Source: Avibacterium gallinarum (lineage in GTDB: Bacteria > Pseudomonadota > Gammaproteobacteria > Enterobacterales > Pasteurellaceae). Taken from it: 61,146 nucleotides of DNA. The DNA is taken from the NCBI RefSeq assembly GCF_002921135.1, contig NZ_PQVJ01000020.1, positions 1 to 61,146 on the forward strand, read 5' to 3'. The notes under the pieces were generated by a model, which searched no databases, was not told where the DNA came from, and worked only from the letters and a program-made list of their open reading frames with translations. The position numbers and the translations under genes are program-made. Positions 31,699-43,185 of this stretch are shown in pieces; position 1 is the stretch's first letter, and the number at the start of each line of letters is the position of its first letter.

Positions 31699-33063
31699 TT
31701 AAGTGCAAACCACTTTGATTGCCAAACCGCCTTGCGAGGTTTCACGGTACTTCGCATTCATATCTTTACCAGTTTCGTACATTGTTTCGATCACTTTATC
31801 CAAGCTCACGCGTGGGTTAGAGGTGCGTTGCAATGCCATTCGGCTCGCGTTAATGGCTTTGACGGAAGCAATGGCGTTGCGTTCAATGCAAGGCACTTGT
31901 ACTTGGCCGCCCACAGGATCGCAAGTCAGCCCCAGATTATGTTCCATCGCAATTTCAGCGGCCATACAAACTTGCTCGGGGCTACCGCCCAAAATTTCTG
32001 TTAAGCCAGCCGCTGCCATTGAGCAAGCAACCCCCACTTCGCCTTGACAGCCTACTTCTGCCCCTGAAATGGACGCATTCATTTTGTAAAGTGAGCCGAT
32101 CATTCCGCAAGCAAGCAAATAGCGTTCCACAATTTCATCGGTAATTGGCGAAATGAATTTTTCATAATAAGACAGCACCGCAGGCACAATACCGCAAGCG
32201 CCGTTGGTTGGCGCGGTAACTACACGCCCGCCTGCGGCATTTTCTTCATTAACCGCAAGCGCATACATATTGACCCAATCGATCACTTTCATCGGATCGT
32301 TGGAAAGCCCATTATTAGCTTGCAATAAACGATGTAAAGTCGCCGCACGGCGAACTACTTTAAGCGGACCAGGTAATAAACCTTCGGTAGCCAAGCCGTG
32401 TTCGATACATTCTTTCATCGTTTGCCAAATGCGTTTTAGGTGCGTTTGCGTGGCTTCTTTTCCGTGCAAGGCAATTTCATTTTGTAACATCACGCTCGAT
32501 AAGGCTAAGCCGTTTTCTTTGCAATGATGCAAAATATCCGCCGCACTTTGATAAGGGAAAGGCACGTTGATGTCGGATTCTTCCTGCTGATTAAAATGCG
32601 CTTCATCAACAATAAATCCACCGCCAATAGAATAATAGGTTTGCTGATAAAGCAAGTTGTCATTTTCATAGGCGGACAGCGTCATTCCGTTTTCGTGTAA
32701 AGGCAGAAAGGTTTGATGAAAGACCATATCACTTTCATAATCAAACTTCGCCACTTGCTGCCCTTGTGCTAATGGCAAAAGTGCGGTGCTTTTTACATCA
32801 GAAATAAATTTAGGAATTAAATCAATATCCACATCGTGCGGTAAATAGCCCGCTAAGCCCATAATAATGGCAATGTCGGTATTATGCCCACGCCCTGTCA
32901 TTGAAAGTGAACCATAAACATCAACCTTAACTTGGGTTACTTTGGCGAGTAAATTTTTCGCCACTAAATCATCAACAAATTGCTTACCCGCTTTCATTGG
33001 CCCAACGGTATGAGAGCTAGAAGGCCCAATGCCGATTTTAAACATATCAAAAACACTAATCAT
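31699..33063 (-). CDS. sdaA: L-serine ammonia-lyase (iron-sulfur type)
   Basis: Deaminates L-serine to pyruvate and ammonium. The 454-residue product is the single-chain form: N-terminal domain MFKIGIGPSSSHTVGPMKAG, then the catalytic domain with APTNGACGIVPAVL, EVGCQGEVGVACSMAAAGL and EHNLGLTCDPVGGQVQVPCIERNA, holding the cysteines of the 4Fe-4S cluster. It lies 64 bases behind sdaC, so uptake and breakdown of serine are encoded together. Confidence 0.96.
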   Translation of the reverse strand: MISVFDMFKIGIGPSSSHTVGPMKAGKQFVDDLVAKNLLAKVTQVKVDVYGSLSMTGRGHNTDIAIIMGLAGYLPHDVDIDLIPKFISDVKSTALLPLAQGQQVAKFDYESDMVFHQTFLPLHENGMTLSAYENDNLLYQQTYYSIGGGFIVDEAHFNQQEESDINVPFPYQSAADILHHCKENGLALSSVMLQNEIALHGKEATQTHLKRIWQTMKECIEHGLATEGLLPGPLKVVRRAATLHRLLQANNGLSNDPMKVIDWVNMYALAVNEENAAGGRVVTAPTNGACGIVPAVLSYYEKFISPITDEIVERYLLACGMIGSLYKMNASISGAEVGCQGEVGVACSMAAAGLTEILGGSPEQVCMAAEIAMEHNLGLTCDPVGGQVQVPCIERNAIASVKAINASRMALQRTSNPRVSLDKVIETMYETGKDMNAKYRETSQGGLAIKVVCT

Positions 33064-33127
33064 ATAATTTCTTTACCTTGCGTTGCCTAATGTTTCATTT
33101 CACAAAAAGGGGGCTATTCTAGCGGAA

Positions 33128-34369
33128 TTAATAAAATAATCCATAGATTACCGCAGAGATGGCAATTAAGCCCATTATGGTAACGAAAACATTGCTAGCA
33201 TAGCCTTGATAACGCGCCATCGCAGGCACTTTACGAATGGCATACATTGGCATTAAAAACAGAATTGCGGCGATAATTGGCCCGCCAATGGATTCAATTA
33301 AACCAAGAATGCTTGGATTGATAATTGCCACCGCCCATAAGGTCAATAAAAAGAAAAGTGCGGTGAAAAAATTCAATTTTTTTCGATTCGTAATGTCTTG
33401 TTTGCCCGAAAATTTCAAATATAGCCCTTGAATGCCTTCTCGTGCGCCTAAATAATGGCCAAAGAAAGAGCTGGTAATAGCAAGAAACGCTACTAAAGGC
33501 CCAAAGTAGGAAATATAAGGGTTATCAAATTTATTGGCTAAAAAAGAAAGGATACTGATATTTTGCGCTTTGGCTTGCACTAAATCTTCTGGGGTAAGGG
33601 TTAGCACACAACTAAACACGAAAAACATCACGAAAAATAGCAGTAAGGTTGAGGTGTTTTTCAATGCTTGGCTTGCGTGGCATTCGGTCAGCTCTGGCAA
33701 TTTGTATTCCCGTTGTTGCGATTGCGAAAAACAAGAAATCGCAGGGGAATGATTAAAAGAAAATACTAACACTGGAATGGTGATCCACAGCGTGCTAATA
33801 AAACTGGTGGCGTCAGGCATTTGGTGAAGCATTGCCGTATTCCATTGCGGAATTAAATAAATGGAAAGCGAAAATAAAATAAAAACAAGGGGATAGACCA
33901 AAAACTCAGTCATTTTGAGCATTATTTTTTCGCTCATCAGCATCACCGAAATCAGGCTTGCAATCAAAATGAAAGAAAGCAAAATGCGGTTTGGTGCGCT
34001 TAGCCCTAACTGGTTGATAATAAAGGATTCCACCGTATTAGTAATGCCATTGCCATAAATTAATAAAATAGGAAAAATCGCAAAGAAGTAGAGCAGCGTG
34101 ATAATTTTCCCCGCGCCTTGTCCAAAATGTTCTTCCACTACTTCTGTAATATCGCTGCCGGGTTTGGAAGATGACAGTACAAAGCGAGATAACGCACGGT
34201 GTGAGAAATAAGTCATCGGCCCAACCAACAGCATAATGGCGATTAACGGCCAAAATCCGCCCATTCCAGCATTTATGGGCAAAAACAGCACGCCAGCTCC
34301 CACTGCTGTGCCGAATAAATTTAACGTCCAAAGTAAATCGAATTTGTTTGTTATTGTTGTTTTAAACAT
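33128..34369 (-). CDS. sdaC: Serine transporter of the SdaC/HAAAP family
   Basis: Inner-membrane amino-acid/proton symporter, 413 residues, about 11 hydrophobic segments. Family features are [22 protein letters not shown] at the N-terminus and [20 protein letters not shown] in the middle, as in E. coli SdaC. With sdaA downstream it forms a serine use operon. The promoter should lie in the gap beginning at 34370. Confidence 0.93.
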   Translation of the reverse strand: MFKTTITNKFDLLWTLNLFGTAVGAGVLFLPINAGMGGFWPLIAIMLLVGPMTYFSHRALSRFVLSSSKPGSDITEVVEEHFGQGAGKIITLLYFFAIFPILLIYGNGITNTVESFIINQLGLSAPNRILLSFILIASLISVMLMSEKIMLKMTEFLVYPLVFILFSLSIYLIPQWNTAMLHQMPDATSFISTLWITIPVLVFSFNHSPAISCFSQSQQREYKLPELTECHASQALKNTSTLLLFFVMFFVFSCVLTLTPEDLVQAKAQNISILSFLANKFDNPYISYFGPLVAFLAITSSFFGHYLGAREGIQGLYLKFSGKQDITNRKKLNFFTALFFLLTLWAVAIINPSILGLIESIGGPIIAAILFLMPMYAIRKVPAMARYQGYASNVFVTIMGLIAISAVIYGLFY

Positions 34370-34751
34370 TGTTTAACTCCGTAATATAAACTTGGATTAG
34401 TGTATGCGAATACTCTAATCTCACCGCCGCAGATGATATAGCGCTTGCGAATACGAAACAGGATAAAATATGGAATTTGTGAGAATGATCGGTTTTTGTT
34501 GGAATAATTGACTAGAAAATAGCGAAGTGTTTACTTATTTTTAACATATTGCTTTTTTAGACTTTCGATTTCGCGATATTTGGCTTCGACAAGCAACAAA
34601 ATTGAGTCTTTTTTCTTTATTAAGAATGGGTTATCAAAAATTGAAAATGTTTCGTTTTATTGAATGATCTGAGTGAGGGCTGCGCAAGATTGTTAATAAT
34701 TGGATAAAAAGCACTTTTAATGGCAATAAAAGTGCTACAACGAGAGAATAA
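34370..34751. other. Intergenic region upstream of sdaC
   Basis: About 380 AT-rich bases between the yafJ-type gene and sdaC. It holds the yafJ-side terminator at 34702-34736 and, by position, the sdaCA promoter. I see no gene, RNA or named operator. Confidence 0.5.
34702..34736 (-). terminator. Terminator after the glutamine amidotransferase gene
   Basis: AGCACTTTTA (34710-34719) pairs with TAAAAGTGCT (34727-34736) across a seven-base loop, and the minus strand continues with TTTT. It lies just past the amidotransferase stop. Confidence 0.8.
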
Positions 34752-35579
34752 TTAAGCGGCTTTCGCATTACCTAATGTGCCATCATCAATGGTTTCTTTT
34801 GGCGTGCCAAGTACTTCGTAAACTTTATCGCCATCTTTGAAAAATACAAAACCGCCGTGTTCCATTTTTGTCCAGATTTCATCTTTAGTGAGTGGAAAGG
34901 TGGTAATAATGGTTACTTTATCTTTTTCGGTGGTATGTTGGCGGAAGTCAATCACGCCGTCATCATCAATGCGTTGCGCTGTACCAAAAGGGGCTTTGCG
35001 CGTGATGTAATGCAAATTGGTGGAGCAGTGGGCGATCATCCATTCCCCGTTTGAGAGAATAAAATTAAACGTGCCACCTTGCGTTAATTCTTTGGCAATT
35101 TCTTGAATAACTTGGAAAATTTGTTCTTCTGTGGGCTTTTTACGAAAGCGATTTTTTAACTGTTCAGCCATATAGCAAAAAGCGGCTTCTGAGTCGGTGG
35201 AGCCAATAGGCTGGCAGAAACTTTCCGACATATCAGGGAAACTCGTCAAATTGCCGTTGTGCGCAAATACCCAGTTTTCGCCCCAAATTTCACGAATAAA
35301 TGGGTGGGTGTTTTCAATGGTTACCTCGCCTTGTGTGGCTTTGCGAATGTGGGCAATCACGTTGAAAGATTTAATGTGATATTGTTTGACACAATCTGCA
35401 ATGGGGGAACTATGCCCGGCTTGGTTATCTCGAAAAATACGCACGCCTTTGCCTTCAAAAAAGGCAATGCCGAAACCGTCAGAGTGGCTATCGGTAAGCC
35501 CCGCGCGGCGGCGAAATCCTTCAAAAGAGAACACAATATCGGTGGGCGTATTGCAATTCATTCCTAATAGCTGACACAT
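34752..35579 (-). CDS. Class II glutamine amidotransferase (YafJ type)
   Basis: A 275-residue N-terminal-nucleophile glutaminase. After Met1 comes the catalytic cysteine (MCQLLGMNCNTP); other family features are RAGLTDSHSDGFGIAFFEG, HIRKATQGEV, NTHPF and WVFAHNGNL (oxyanion hole), as in GATase_4/YafJ proteins. It is only the glutaminase domain, so the acceptor substrate is unknown. It is probably monocistronic, with its own terminator. Confidence 0.88.
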   Translation of the reverse strand: MCQLLGMNCNTPTDIVFSFEGFRRRAGLTDSHSDGFGIAFFEGKGVRIFRDNQAGHSSPIADCVKQYHIKSFNVIAHIRKATQGEVTIENTHPFIREIWGENWVFAHNGNLTSFPDMSESFCQPIGSTDSEAAFCYMAEQLKNRFRKKPTEEQIFQVIQEIAKELTQGGTFNFILSNGEWMIAHCSTNLHYITRKAPFGTAQRIDDDGVIDFRQHTTEKDKVTIITTFPLTKDEIWTKMEHGGFVFFKDGDKVYEVLGTPKETIDDGTLGNAKAA

Positions 35580-35699
35580 AACGAAACCTTAACTGATTTT
35601 AACTTCCTAAATCTTGTTTGATTTAACAAAAAAACTCACAAAAATTCAACCGCACTTTTAGATTAAAGGTGCATATCACATAACTTGGCGTTATTTCCT

Positions 35700-37109
35700 T
35701 TATTGCACCACCATTAAGCCTAAGCAACCTTTGTCTGCTGCCATCAGATCTGCCGCACCAAAGGTGAAAGGGTGGCCGTTAGAAGACGGCTGTTGAAAGC
35801 GAACTAAAATCTGCACTTTGCCCTCAATCCACAGGCTGTCTTTCCACGCAAGATCGCTTTCTGCCACAGGCTTATCATTAATGTTTTCAATGATAAATTT
35901 TGCCCCCTGAATTTTAAATCCTGCAGGTTCGTTGCTCGTGATTGTCCAGCGTTCCGTGCTGTTTAGTTCGGCATTTACATCAATGCGTCTAGGATCTAAA
36001 CGTTGTTGATTGAGCATTCCATTATTCGCATCTAGTTGGAATTGACGCTCACGGCGAATTTCCGCCTTTAACGCTTGCGGTGCATCGGTGTTAAACTGCA
36101 TTGTGTTATTTTGCGCAAAGGCACTGCTTAAGCCTTGCGGGCGTAGTTCAAGCACTGTGTTGTCGAGCAGCTCTTCATCGCTGGCGAAAAAGCCTGTGAG
36201 TTTACTGAAGAAATTTCGTTTTTTCCCCACGATTAAGGTGGCATTTTCGCCTTCATTGAGATTAACAAGAATTTCAGCGCGTTCGCTCGGTGCAAGAAAA
36301 AGCGCCTTTGTGGTTTTCGCTTGTGGTAAAAAGCCTTGATCAAGTGCGATGAGTTGGAAATCGCGCTCGTCATCAAAGCGTAATTCATAACGGCGCGAAA
36401 GGGAAGCGTTCAGCAAACGTAAACGCACAACGCCGCGTGGCACCTCTAAATAAGGCGCTTGTTGCCCATTGACAAATAAACGATTGCCGAAAAAGTGCGG
36501 TCGATTTTGTTGGAATAATTGCACCCCTTCATCATTTAATTGCATATCTTGCAAAATCAAAGGAATATCGTTTACGCCATATTTTTGTGGCAAGCTCGAT
36601 TTACGGCTTTCGTTATCTTCAATAATGCACAGCCCGAGCAAGCCGCGGTAGGTTTGATAAGCAGAATGCCCTAAGGTGCAAGCGGAATACCAGCAAGTGC
36701 AAGCAGGCTGAGTGATCGGCAAAATGGGCGACCAGCCTTGCCCTTGTTTGAAAGGGTGAGATACGCCACCCAGTGATTCAGCACTCACTTGCAGCCCTTG
36801 AATGGCCAGCGCCACCATTTGCGACAAGCTATTGCGATAGTTCAGCTTGGCAAAATCCCCTTGGCGCATTTTTAATGTTGGGCCTAAATAATTACCATTA
36901 AATCCCCACACTTCGCTGGCTTTTCCCCGCTCTAATTGGGTTTGCGCGCTGTTCATTTCTAAAAAAACAGGCTTGCCACGGCGAGTTTCCATAAGTGGGG
37001 GAACGCGCAAAGGTTGGCGATCAGCCGCCCATAATGGCGCAGGAATGGCTGAAAAAGCCCCCGCAGTGAGGGCAGTTTTAAAAAATTGACGGCGAGAAAA
37101 ATGATTCAT
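35700..37109 (-). CDS. ftsP: FtsP (SufI) cell division protein, multicopper-oxidase fold
   Basis: Periplasmic protein that stabilises the divisome under stress. The start at 37109 gives a Tat signal ([20 protein letters not shown]); upstream codons lie within plsC. The 469-residue product has three cupredoxin domains, and the usual copper-binding His clusters are not evident (for instance the C-terminal region ends [27 protein letters not shown] without the HCHxxxH motif), as in SufI/FtsP. It begins one base after the plsC stop; plsC-sufI is also the E. coli order. Confidence 0.9.
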   Translation of the reverse strand: MNHFSRRQFFKTALTAGAFSAIPAPLWAADRQPLRVPPLMETRRGKPVFLEMNSAQTQLERGKASEVWGFNGNYLGPTLKMRQGDFAKLNYRNSLSQMVALAIQGLQVSAESLGGVSHPFKQGQGWSPILPITQPACTCWYSACTLGHSAYQTYRGLLGLCIIEDNESRKSSLPQKYGVNDIPLILQDMQLNDEGVQLFQQNRPHFFGNRLFVNGQQAPYLEVPRGVVRLRLLNASLSRRYELRFDDERDFQLIALDQGFLPQAKTTKALFLAPSERAEILVNLNEGENATLIVGKKRNFFSKLTGFFASDEELLDNTVLELRPQGLSSAFAQNNTMQFNTDAPQALKAEIRRERQFQLDANNGMLNQQRLDPRRIDVNAELNSTERWTITSNEPAGFKIQGAKFIIENINDKPVAESDLAWKDSLWIEGKVQILVRFQQPSSNGHPFTFGAADLMAADKGCLGLMVVQ

Positions 37110-37110
37110 T

Positions 37111-37854
37111 TTATTTTGTGGTGTCTTGTTGAGCTTGGCTGGCGGCAATTTCCGCATCAAGTTCGTTGATTCGTTGTTGCATTAAAGAATGGCAATAGCT
37201 CGCCAATTCACGCACATTGTCTTTGGTGTAAGCCGAAGTATCCACAGGCGGCAACATTTCACAGATCACTTTGCCATTATCCCAACGGTTAAGATCGATT
37301 TTATTTTGCGTGGTGGAACAAACTACAGGCACAATCGGCACACCAGCGGCAATGGCAGCGTGAAACGCGCCAGTTTTAAATGGCAGCAAACCACGCCCAC
37401 GGCTACGCGTGCCTTCAGGGAACATCCAAATAGAAAGCTTATCACGATTAATGCGTTCAGCCAGTTGAGTCATTGTGCTATGTGCTTTAGAGCGGTTATC
37501 ACGATCTAAAAAAATGTTACCCGATGCCCAGTATAAAATGCCAAAGAACGGGATCCAAATCAGGCTTTTTTTCCCGACACTCACGGTGCGCGGCATCACC
37601 ATATAAGAAATGGTAACCATATCGTAGTTATTTTGGTGATTACCAATGTAAATGCACGGCCCGATATTTTCCGCATTGGCAGGGAAACGATGTTCCACTT
37701 GCAAACCGAAAAGGGGATACAAACGCCCGAACCAACGCGCCACATCGCCCACGTTACTTGGATTTCTGAAACGAATGAGAGAATAAATCGTGCCGAGCAA
37801 ACAAATTAAAATACAGCACAGCACAACCACAATAATGCGAAGAAGTTTTAGCAT
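37111..37854 (-). CDS. plsC: 1-acyl-sn-glycerol-3-phosphate acyltransferase
   Basis: Makes phosphatidic acid from lysophosphatidic acid at the inner membrane. The start at 37854 ([14 protein letters not shown]) is preceded by an AGGG stretch and gives 247 residues, close to E. coli PlsC (245). An N-terminal membrane helix precedes NHQNNYD (the HX4D motif), FLDRDNR, FPEGTRS and GVPIVPVV, the four acyltransferase blocks. This is the normal chromosomal plsC; a second, shorter PlsC-type gene lies at 57175. Confidence 0.95.
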   Translation of the reverse strand: MLKLLRIIVVVLCCILICLLGTIYSLIRFRNPSNVGDVARWFGRLYPLFGLQVEHRFPANAENIGPCIYIGNHQNNYDMVTISYMVMPRTVSVGKKSLIWIPFFGILYWASGNIFLDRDNRSKAHSTMTQLAERINRDKLSIWMFPEGTRSRGRGLLPFKTGAFHAAIAAGVPIVPVVCSTTQNKIDLNRWDNGKVICEMLPPVDTSAYTKDNVRELASYCHSLMQQRINELDAEIAASQAQQDTTK

Positions 37855-37974
37855 AAACACATACCCTGAAAAAAATTTGCACAAGTATAGCGAAAATCCG
37901 CAAATATTTGTATCAATCCGCTAAAAAAATGCTAGGCTATCAAGCAATTTCCTTCTTCCTAAAGATATTCAACA

Positions 37975-38745
37975 ATGGCAAAGACCTATTTTATTGCAGA
38001 TTTACATTTAAGCGAAAATCGCCCAGATTTAACCGCACTTTTTGTGGATTTTATGCAAAATCAAGCCAAAGATGCGGAAAGTTTGTATATTTTAGGCGAT
38101 CTTTTTGATTTTTGGATTGGTGATGATGAGCATTCCCCTTTGATTGATTTGGTGAAACAGCAAATTCGCCACTTAACGGAAAAAGGCGTGAAATGCTATT
38201 TTATGCACGGCAATCGTGATTTTCTTATCGGCAAAAAATTTGCCCAATCTTGCGGTTTAACGCTGCTGCCAACTTATCAAGTGATTGATTTATACGGCAC
38301 GCCTACCTTGCTTTGCCACGGCGATACCCTTTGCATTGATGATGTGGCTTATCAACGCTATCGTAAAAAAGTGCATCAAAAATGGCGTCAATGGCTTTTT
38401 TTACATTTGCCTTTAAAAGTGCGGTTAAAAATTGCTGAAAAAATTCGTGCTAAAAGCAAACAGGATAAGCAACATAAATCCCATCAAATTATGGACGTGA
38501 ATGCGGATTTCGTGCTGCAAACAATGCAACAATTTAACGTGCCACAGCTGATCCACGGACATACGCATCGGCAAAATCTGCATAAAATCCCACCGCACTT
38601 TGAACGAATTGTATTGGGCGATTGGGGCGAAACCTCTTCTGTGCTAGAAGTCTCGCCGCAGGGAATGCGATTTATTAATCACTCGTTACAGAAATCAGTG
38701 AGTGATGATTTGGAATCACCACCGCTGGATCATCAGGTGCGGTGA
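37975..38745 (+). CDS. lpxH: UDP-2,3-diacylglucosamine pyrophosphohydrolase
   Basis: Fourth enzyme of lipid A synthesis, a peripheral inner-membrane metallophosphoesterase. Metal-binding motifs are [43 protein letters not shown] and IHGHTHR. The 256 residues exceed the roughly 240 usual for the family; the added C-terminal stretch ([21 protein letters not shown]) overlaps the 3' end of the convergent gene by 71 bases. Uptake sequences lie within the gene near 38030, 38418 and 38590. Confidence 0.95.
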   Translation: MAKTYFIADLHLSENRPDLTALFVDFMQNQAKDAESLYILGDLFDFWIGDDEHSPLIDLVKQQIRHLTEKGVKCYFMHGNRDFLIGKKFAQSCGLTLLPTYQVIDLYGTPTLLCHGDTLCIDDVAYQRYRKKVHQKWRQWLFLHLPLKVRLKIAEKIRAKSKQDKQHKSHQIMDVNADFVLQTMQQFNVPQLIHGHTHRQNLHKIPPHFERIVLGDWGETSSVLEVSPQGMRFINHSLQKSVSDDLESPPLDHQVR

Positions 38746-40267
38746 TTTTTTCAATTTTTTCTTTCAAACCGTAATCTGGCTGTGGCGTATCATCGAAAAG
38801 ATCCGCATCTGGGTCAATGTTAGCGTTACGAATGCCAATCCAATTCGCCAAGCCTTCGGTGAAGTTCAAGCCTGATTTTAACACCTTTTTCTCGTGACGC
38901 TGCTGATCATCACTGGAAATTTTAAACAACGGAATATCGTAATGGCGTTTACTTTTGCCACTGCTATTGTGAATAGCGATATAGTTATCGCTAATTTGAT
39001 GAGCTAAGCCGTGATCAGAAAAATAAATCATCGAAAAAGTGCGGTGATTTTTTTGCTGATTTTTGACCAGCTCCTGATAAATTTTACTCAACACTTCATC
39101 GGTTTTTTTGATAGAACTGATGTAGCAATTCACGTCCTGATATTTTTTAGCAATTTGATTTTCATCGAAAATCTTCTTGTAATCGGTAACGCGTTCGCAA
39201 ACCAACGGGTGCGAGCCATATAAATGCACCACAATAAAACGCTTGCCTGTGGCTGGGGTTTGAATGAGTTGATCAAATCGGTTTAATAAGTTGAAATCGC
39301 TCACATCATTACTAATGGAATCGCCCGCGCGTAAAAAGATTTTTTCATCGCTTTTATTGGCAATGGCAGAAATTGGCGTGTCGTATTGCCCTAAGTAACC
39401 TTGATTGGAAAGCCAGTAGGTTTTGATTCCTGCGGATTTAATTAAGTCAATGAAATTTAAGCGATAATTCCCTTCCCAAGTTTGCTTGTTAGGCTTGGTG
39501 AACATTAATTTAAGCGAGGCAATGGTGTTTGTGCCGCCTGCGGTTAGGCCATCAATTAACGTGCCTTTAGCAGTGGAAAGAAAAGGCGTGTTGGCAACAG
39601 GGTAGCCGTAAGCGTGGTGATAATCTTTTCTTGCACTTTCACCGATAACTAAAATGTAATCATCATAATGGGAACGACTATCCAGTTGGCTTTCTCCCCA
39701 TTCGCTTGGAACATCAAAGCGGTTGAGTAAGCGTAATTCTTCAACCACTTTTTCCCCTGCTAAATAGCTTTCTTGCAGCGGTTGAAAGGGAATATTTCCC
39801 CAAAGCGCATTAACAAAAATGAGCGCTAATAGCCCCTTATTTTTATAAAAAGCCAAGTGGAATTTTTGGCTTAACCAGCGATAAAGCAGCGCACCGCCAA
39901 GAATCGCAAGGGGATAACCATAATCAAGCAAGGGGATTTGAGCGAAAAATTCTTTGCCTTCTTGTAAATCTGTAGCGAAAACAGAGGCAATATATTGATA
40001 AGAGGGTGCGCCAAAATTTACCCCAATGGGCGCATAGCACGCATAGATAAATAAAATAGGTAATGCAATGAAATAAAAGAGTTTTTTCGAGCTAGAAAAA
40101 ATAATAATGAAAGACATAAAAAGGCTGATCTGCTGCCAACTTGGTTGCGCAAAATAGCCCGAACCCTGTAGTGCCAACAGGCTGATAATATAAAGTAACG
40201 CAAAACACACCGCATTTACTAGCAATGATGAAAGATGAAATGTTCCTTTTTTGTTCTTTTCTGCCAC
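38675..40267 (-). CDS. Phosphoethanolamine-transferase-type membrane sulfatase-fold protein
   Basis: A 530-residue protein with about five N-terminal membrane helices (to about residue 165) and a periplasmic alkaline-phosphatase/sulfatase-fold domain. Metal and nucleophile motifs are [30 protein letters not shown] (candidate catalytic threonine), VVHLYGSHP and [10 protein letters not shown]. This is the build of EptA/CptA/YhbX-type enzymes that add phosphoethanolamine to lipid A, Kdo or heptose; the acceptor cannot be told from sequence. Its C-terminal residues are read across the end of lpxH, another lipid A gene. Confidence 0.85.
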   Translation of the reverse strand: MAEKNKKGTFHLSSLLVNAVCFALLYIISLLALQGSGYFAQPSWQQISLFMSFIIIFSSSKKLFYFIALPILFIYACYAPIGVNFGAPSYQYIASVFATDLQEGKEFFAQIPLLDYGYPLAILGGALLYRWLSQKFHLAFYKNKGLLALIFVNALWGNIPFQPLQESYLAGEKVVEELRLLNRFDVPSEWGESQLDSRSHYDDYILVIGESARKDYHHAYGYPVANTPFLSTAKGTLIDGLTAGGTNTIASLKLMFTKPNKQTWEGNYRLNFIDLIKSAGIKTYWLSNQGYLGQYDTPISAIANKSDEKIFLRAGDSISNDVSDFNLLNRFDQLIQTPATGKRFIVVHLYGSHPLVCERVTDYKKIFDENQIAKKYQDVNCYISSIKKTDEVLSKIYQELVKNQQKNHRTFSMIYFSDHGLAHQISDNYIAIHNSSGKSKRHYDIPLFKISSDDQQRHEKKVLKSGLNFTEGLANWIGIRNANIDPDADLFDDTPQPDYGLKEKIEKITAPDDPAVVIPNHHSLISVTSD

Positions 40268-40412
40268 AACATTGTTCCTTATTTTTTAGTTCGCTTCATT
40301 TTACTGAATTTTTTTCATTGGTTCTATGCGATTTTTGCCTTGAGCTATTTTCACTGCAAAGATGTTGCTCTATAATATGCAGAATTTTGTATCCAACTTT
40401 TGTGAGGAAAAA

Positions 40413-41129
40413 ATGAGCAAACCCGTATATAAAAGAATCCTGCTCAAATTGAGTGGTGAAGCTTTACAAGGTGATGAAGGTTTTGGAATTGATCCTTCAA
40501 TTTTAGACAGAATGGCGCTCGAAATTAAAGAATTACTAGAAATGGGCGTAGAAGTCGGGGTTGTGTTAGGTGGCGGAAATTTATTCCGTGGCGCAAAACT
40601 GGCTAAAGCGGGAATGAACCGCGTGGTGGGCGATCATATGGGTATGCTTGCCACCGTAATGAACGGCTTAGCAATGCGTGATGCCTTACACCGTGCAGAG
40701 GTGAATGCAAAATTAATGTCCGCCTTCCAGCTAAACGGCATTTGCGATACCTATAACTGGTCTGAAGCGATCAAAATGTTGCGTGAAGGGCGCGTGGTGA
40801 TTTTTTCAGCGGGAACAGGTAGCCCATTCTTTACCACAGATTCTGCAGCGTGCTTGCGTGGGATTGAAATTGAAGCTGATGTTGTGCTTAAAGCCACCAA
40901 AGTGGACGGCGTGTATGATTGCGATCCTGCTAAAAATCCAGATGCAGTGTTGTATGAAAAACTCACTTATGCCGAGGTGATTGACAAAGAATTGCAAGTA
41001 ATGGACTTAGCTGCCTTTACTTTAGCACGCGATCACGGAATGCCAATTCGTGTGTTCAATATGAGCAAACCAGGTGCATTACGCAAAGTCGTTTTAGGTG
41101 AGCGTGAAGGTACGCTAATTTGTAACTAA
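40413..41129 (+). CDS. pyrH: UMP kinase
   Basis: Phosphorylates UMP to UDP, for pyrimidine supply and for the UDP-sugars of envelope synthesis. The start at 40413 has a GAGGA site and the standard N-terminus [18 protein letters not shown]; the open frame 17 codons upstream is not supported. The 238-residue amino-acid-kinase fold shows [43 protein letters not shown] and [13 protein letters not shown]. frr follows. rpsB and tsf, which often precede pyrH, are not in the window. Confidence 0.97.
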   Translation: MSKPVYKRILLKLSGEALQGDEGFGIDPSILDRMALEIKELLEMGVEVGVVLGGGNLFRGAKLAKAGMNRVVGDHMGMLATVMNGLAMRDALHRAEVNAKLMSAFQLNGICDTYNWSEAIKMLREGRVVIFSAGTGSPFFTTDSAACLRGIEIEADVVLKATKVDGVYDCDPAKNPDAVLYEKLTYAEVIDKELQVMDLAAFTLARDHGMPIRVFNMSKPGALRKVVLGEREGTLICN

Positions 41130-41157
41130 TTGATTAAACTTTAAAAAAGGAATATTT

Positions 41158-41715
41158 GTGATTAACGAAATTAAACAAGATGCGCAGTTGCGTATGGAAA
41201 AAAGCCTTGAGACATTCAAACACCATATTGCCAAAGTAAGAACAGGGCGTGCACAGCCAAGCTTACTGGACGGTATTCAAGTGGAATACTATGGCGCATT
41301 AACCCCATTGCGTCAATTAGCCAACGTAGTGGCAGAAGATGCGCGTACCTTAGCGGTAACTGTGTTTGATCGCAGCTTAATCGGTGCGGTGGAAAAAGCC
41401 ATTTTAACCTCTGATTTAGGTTTAAACCCATCATCAGCTGGCACAACCATTCGTGTTCCACTTCCACCATTAACGGAAGAACGCCGCCGTGATTTAATCA
41501 AAATCGTAAAAGCGGAAGCCGAGCAAGGCAAAGTGGCTGTGCGTAATGTGCGCCGTGATGCGAACGATCAAATCAAAGCGTTGTTGAAAGAAAAAGAAAT
41601 CAGCGAAGATGAAGAGCGCAAAGCACAAGACGAAATCCAAAAAATCACCGATCTTTATGTGAAAAAAGTGGACGAAGTGTTAGCGGATAAAGAGAAAGAA
41701 TTATTAGATTTCTAA
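41158..41715 (+). CDS. frr: Ribosome recycling factor
   Basis: Splits post-termination ribosomes together with EF-G. The 185-residue product matches the family end to end: [28 protein letters not shown], then [33 protein letters not shown], and a C-terminus KEKELLDF. The start is GTG with an AAAGGA site. A terminator follows at 41733. Confidence 0.97.
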   Translation: MINEIKQDAQLRMEKSLETFKHHIAKVRTGRAQPSLLDGIQVEYYGALTPLRQLANVVAEDARTLAVTVFDRSLIGAVEKAILTSDLGLNPSSAGTTIRVPLPPLTEERRRDLIKIVKAEAEQGKVAVRNVRRDANDQIKALLKEKEISEDEERKAQDEIQKITDLYVKKVDEVLADKEKELLDF

Positions 41716-41732
41716 TCATTCTAATGAAATAA

Positions 41733-41762
41733 AGGGCGAGCCAAGGGTTCGCCCTATTTTTT
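41733..41762 (+). terminator. Intrinsic terminator between frr and dxr
   Basis: AGGGCGA (41733-41739) pairs with TCGCCCT (41749-41755), followed by ATTTTTT. It should end most pyrH-frr transcripts before dxr. Confidence 0.75.
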
Positions 41763-41841
41763 CTTGCTGAATTACTGGCTTTTGAGTATATTCACGACAA
41801 TTTTAGCAACCTTAACCCTTTTAAAGTGCGGTCAAAAATTT

Positions 41842-43041
41842 ATGCAAAAACAACAAAAACTCGTCATTCTTGGTTCGACAGGCTCCATCGGCACTAGCAC
41901 CCTTTCTGTGATAGAACACAACCCTGACAAATATCAAGCGTTTGCCTTAGTGGGCGGACGTAACGTGCAATTAATGGTGGAACAATGCGTTAAATTTCAG
42001 CCGACTTTTGCTGCCTTAGATGACGAAAGTGCGGCGAAAAATTTAAAAGAAAAATTGACCGCACTTGGTCTAAGAACCCAAGTATTAAGCGGACAAAAAG
42101 CCATTTGCGAGCTGGCGGCTCACCCTGAAGCGGATCAAGTGATGGCTGCCATTGTTGGCGCGGCAGGCTTGCTACCCACCCTTTCTGCGGTGCAAGCAGG
42201 CAAACGCGTTTTGCTCGCCAACAAAGAAAGTTTGGTGACTTGTGGGCAGCTTTTTATTGACGAAGTGAAGAAAAATCACGCTCAGTTACTGCCTGTGGAC
42301 AGTGAACACAATGCGATTTTCCAATCGTTACCACCGCAAGCGCAGGAAAAAATCGGTTTTTGCCCGTTGCAAGAATTAGGCATCAGCAAAATTGTACTCA
42401 CGGGATCGGGCGGGCCTTTCCGTTATACGGATCTTTCAGAATTTGACCAGATCACGCCAGAACAGGCTGTAGCTCACCCCAATTGGTCAATGGGCAAAAA
42501 AATCTCAGTGGATTCCGCCACAATGATGAATAAAGGCTTGGAATATATTGAAGCCCGTTGGTTATTCAATGCCAGTGCAGATGAAATGGAAGTGATCATT
42601 CATCCGCAATCGATCATTCATTCTATGGTGCGTTATATTGATGGCTCGGTGATTGCGCAAATGGGCAATCCAGATATGCGCACGCCAATTGCGGAAACAA
42701 TGGCTTATCCGCAACGAACCTTTGCCGGTGTTGCGCCATTAGATTTTTATCAGCTCAATGGGCTGACTTTTTTAGCACCAGATTATCAGCGTTATCCTTG
42801 TTTAAAACTAGCCATTGATGCCTTTGCCGCAGGGCAATATGCCACAACAGCAATGAATGCGGCGAATGAAATTTCTGTTGAAGCTTTTTTAAATCGTCAA
42901 ATTAAATTTACCGATATTGCTAAAGTGAATACACAAGTGGTAGAAAAAATCAGTCCGCAACAGATTCAATCTATTGATGATGTGTTAGACGTGGATAAAA
43001 ACGCACGCTCCTTAGCGTGGCAAATCATTCAAGCAAAATAA
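41842..43041 (+). CDS. dxr: 1-deoxy-D-xylulose-5-phosphate reductoisomerase
   Basis: Second enzyme of the methylerythritol phosphate isoprenoid pathway. From the ATG at 41842 the 399-residue product starts [24 protein letters not shown], the NADPH-binding region, followed by [21 protein letters not shown] and [14 protein letters not shown] prefer this start because the family begins here; the longer open frame upstream (TTG at 41764) starts inside the frr terminator. There is no clear ribosome site before 41842: an uptake sequence occupies that position. uppS follows after a terminator. Confidence 0.93.
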   Translation: MQKQQKLVILGSTGSIGTSTLSVIEHNPDKYQAFALVGGRNVQLMVEQCVKFQPTFAALDDESAAKNLKEKLTALGLRTQVLSGQKAICELAAHPEADQVMAAIVGAAGLLPTLSAVQAGKRVLLANKESLVTCGQLFIDEVKKNHAQLLPVDSEHNAIFQSLPPQAQEKIGFCPLQELGISKIVLTGSGGPFRYTDLSEFDQITPEQAVAHPNWSMGKKISVDSATMMNKGLEYIEARWLFNASADEMEVIIHPQSIIHSMVRYIDGSVIAQMGNPDMRTPIAETMAYPQRTFAGVAPLDFYQLNGLTFLAPDYQRYPCLKLAIDAFAAGQYATTAMNAANEISVEAFLNRQIKFTDIAKVNTQVVEKISPQQIQSIDDVLDVDKNARSLAWQIIQAK

Positions 43042-43063
43042 CATTTTGTTTTCGTTACAAATA

Positions 43064-43097
43064 AATCAAGGCGGGCGAAAGTTCGCCTTGATTTTTT
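43064..43097 (+). terminator. Intrinsic terminator between dxr and uppS
   Basis: AATCAAGGCG (43064-43073) pairs with CGCCTTGATT (43084-43093), followed by further T. With the frr terminator it isolates dxr as its own unit. Confidence 0.8.
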
Positions 43098-43185
43098 ATA
43101 CATAATTCTGTGCGTTTTCATAGTAAGTAATATCATATTATGATATATTCAGCCATTAATTTTGTAACTAGAAAATCCTTGATGA

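Noticed and set aside
31642-32047. Plus-strand open frames of 114-120 codons opposite sdaA
   Set aside because: They overlap the dnaE-sdaA terminator and the conserved sdaA 3' end on the other strand; these are shadow frames.
35700-37109. Multicopper oxidase (laccase-like) function
   Set aside because: The fold is right, but the copper-ligand histidine motifs are missing and the plsC neighbourhood matches ftsP/sufI.
37110-37160. Longer ftsP start at 37160
   Set aside because: It would lie within plsC and displace the Tat signal from the N-terminus; 37109 directly follows the plsC stop.
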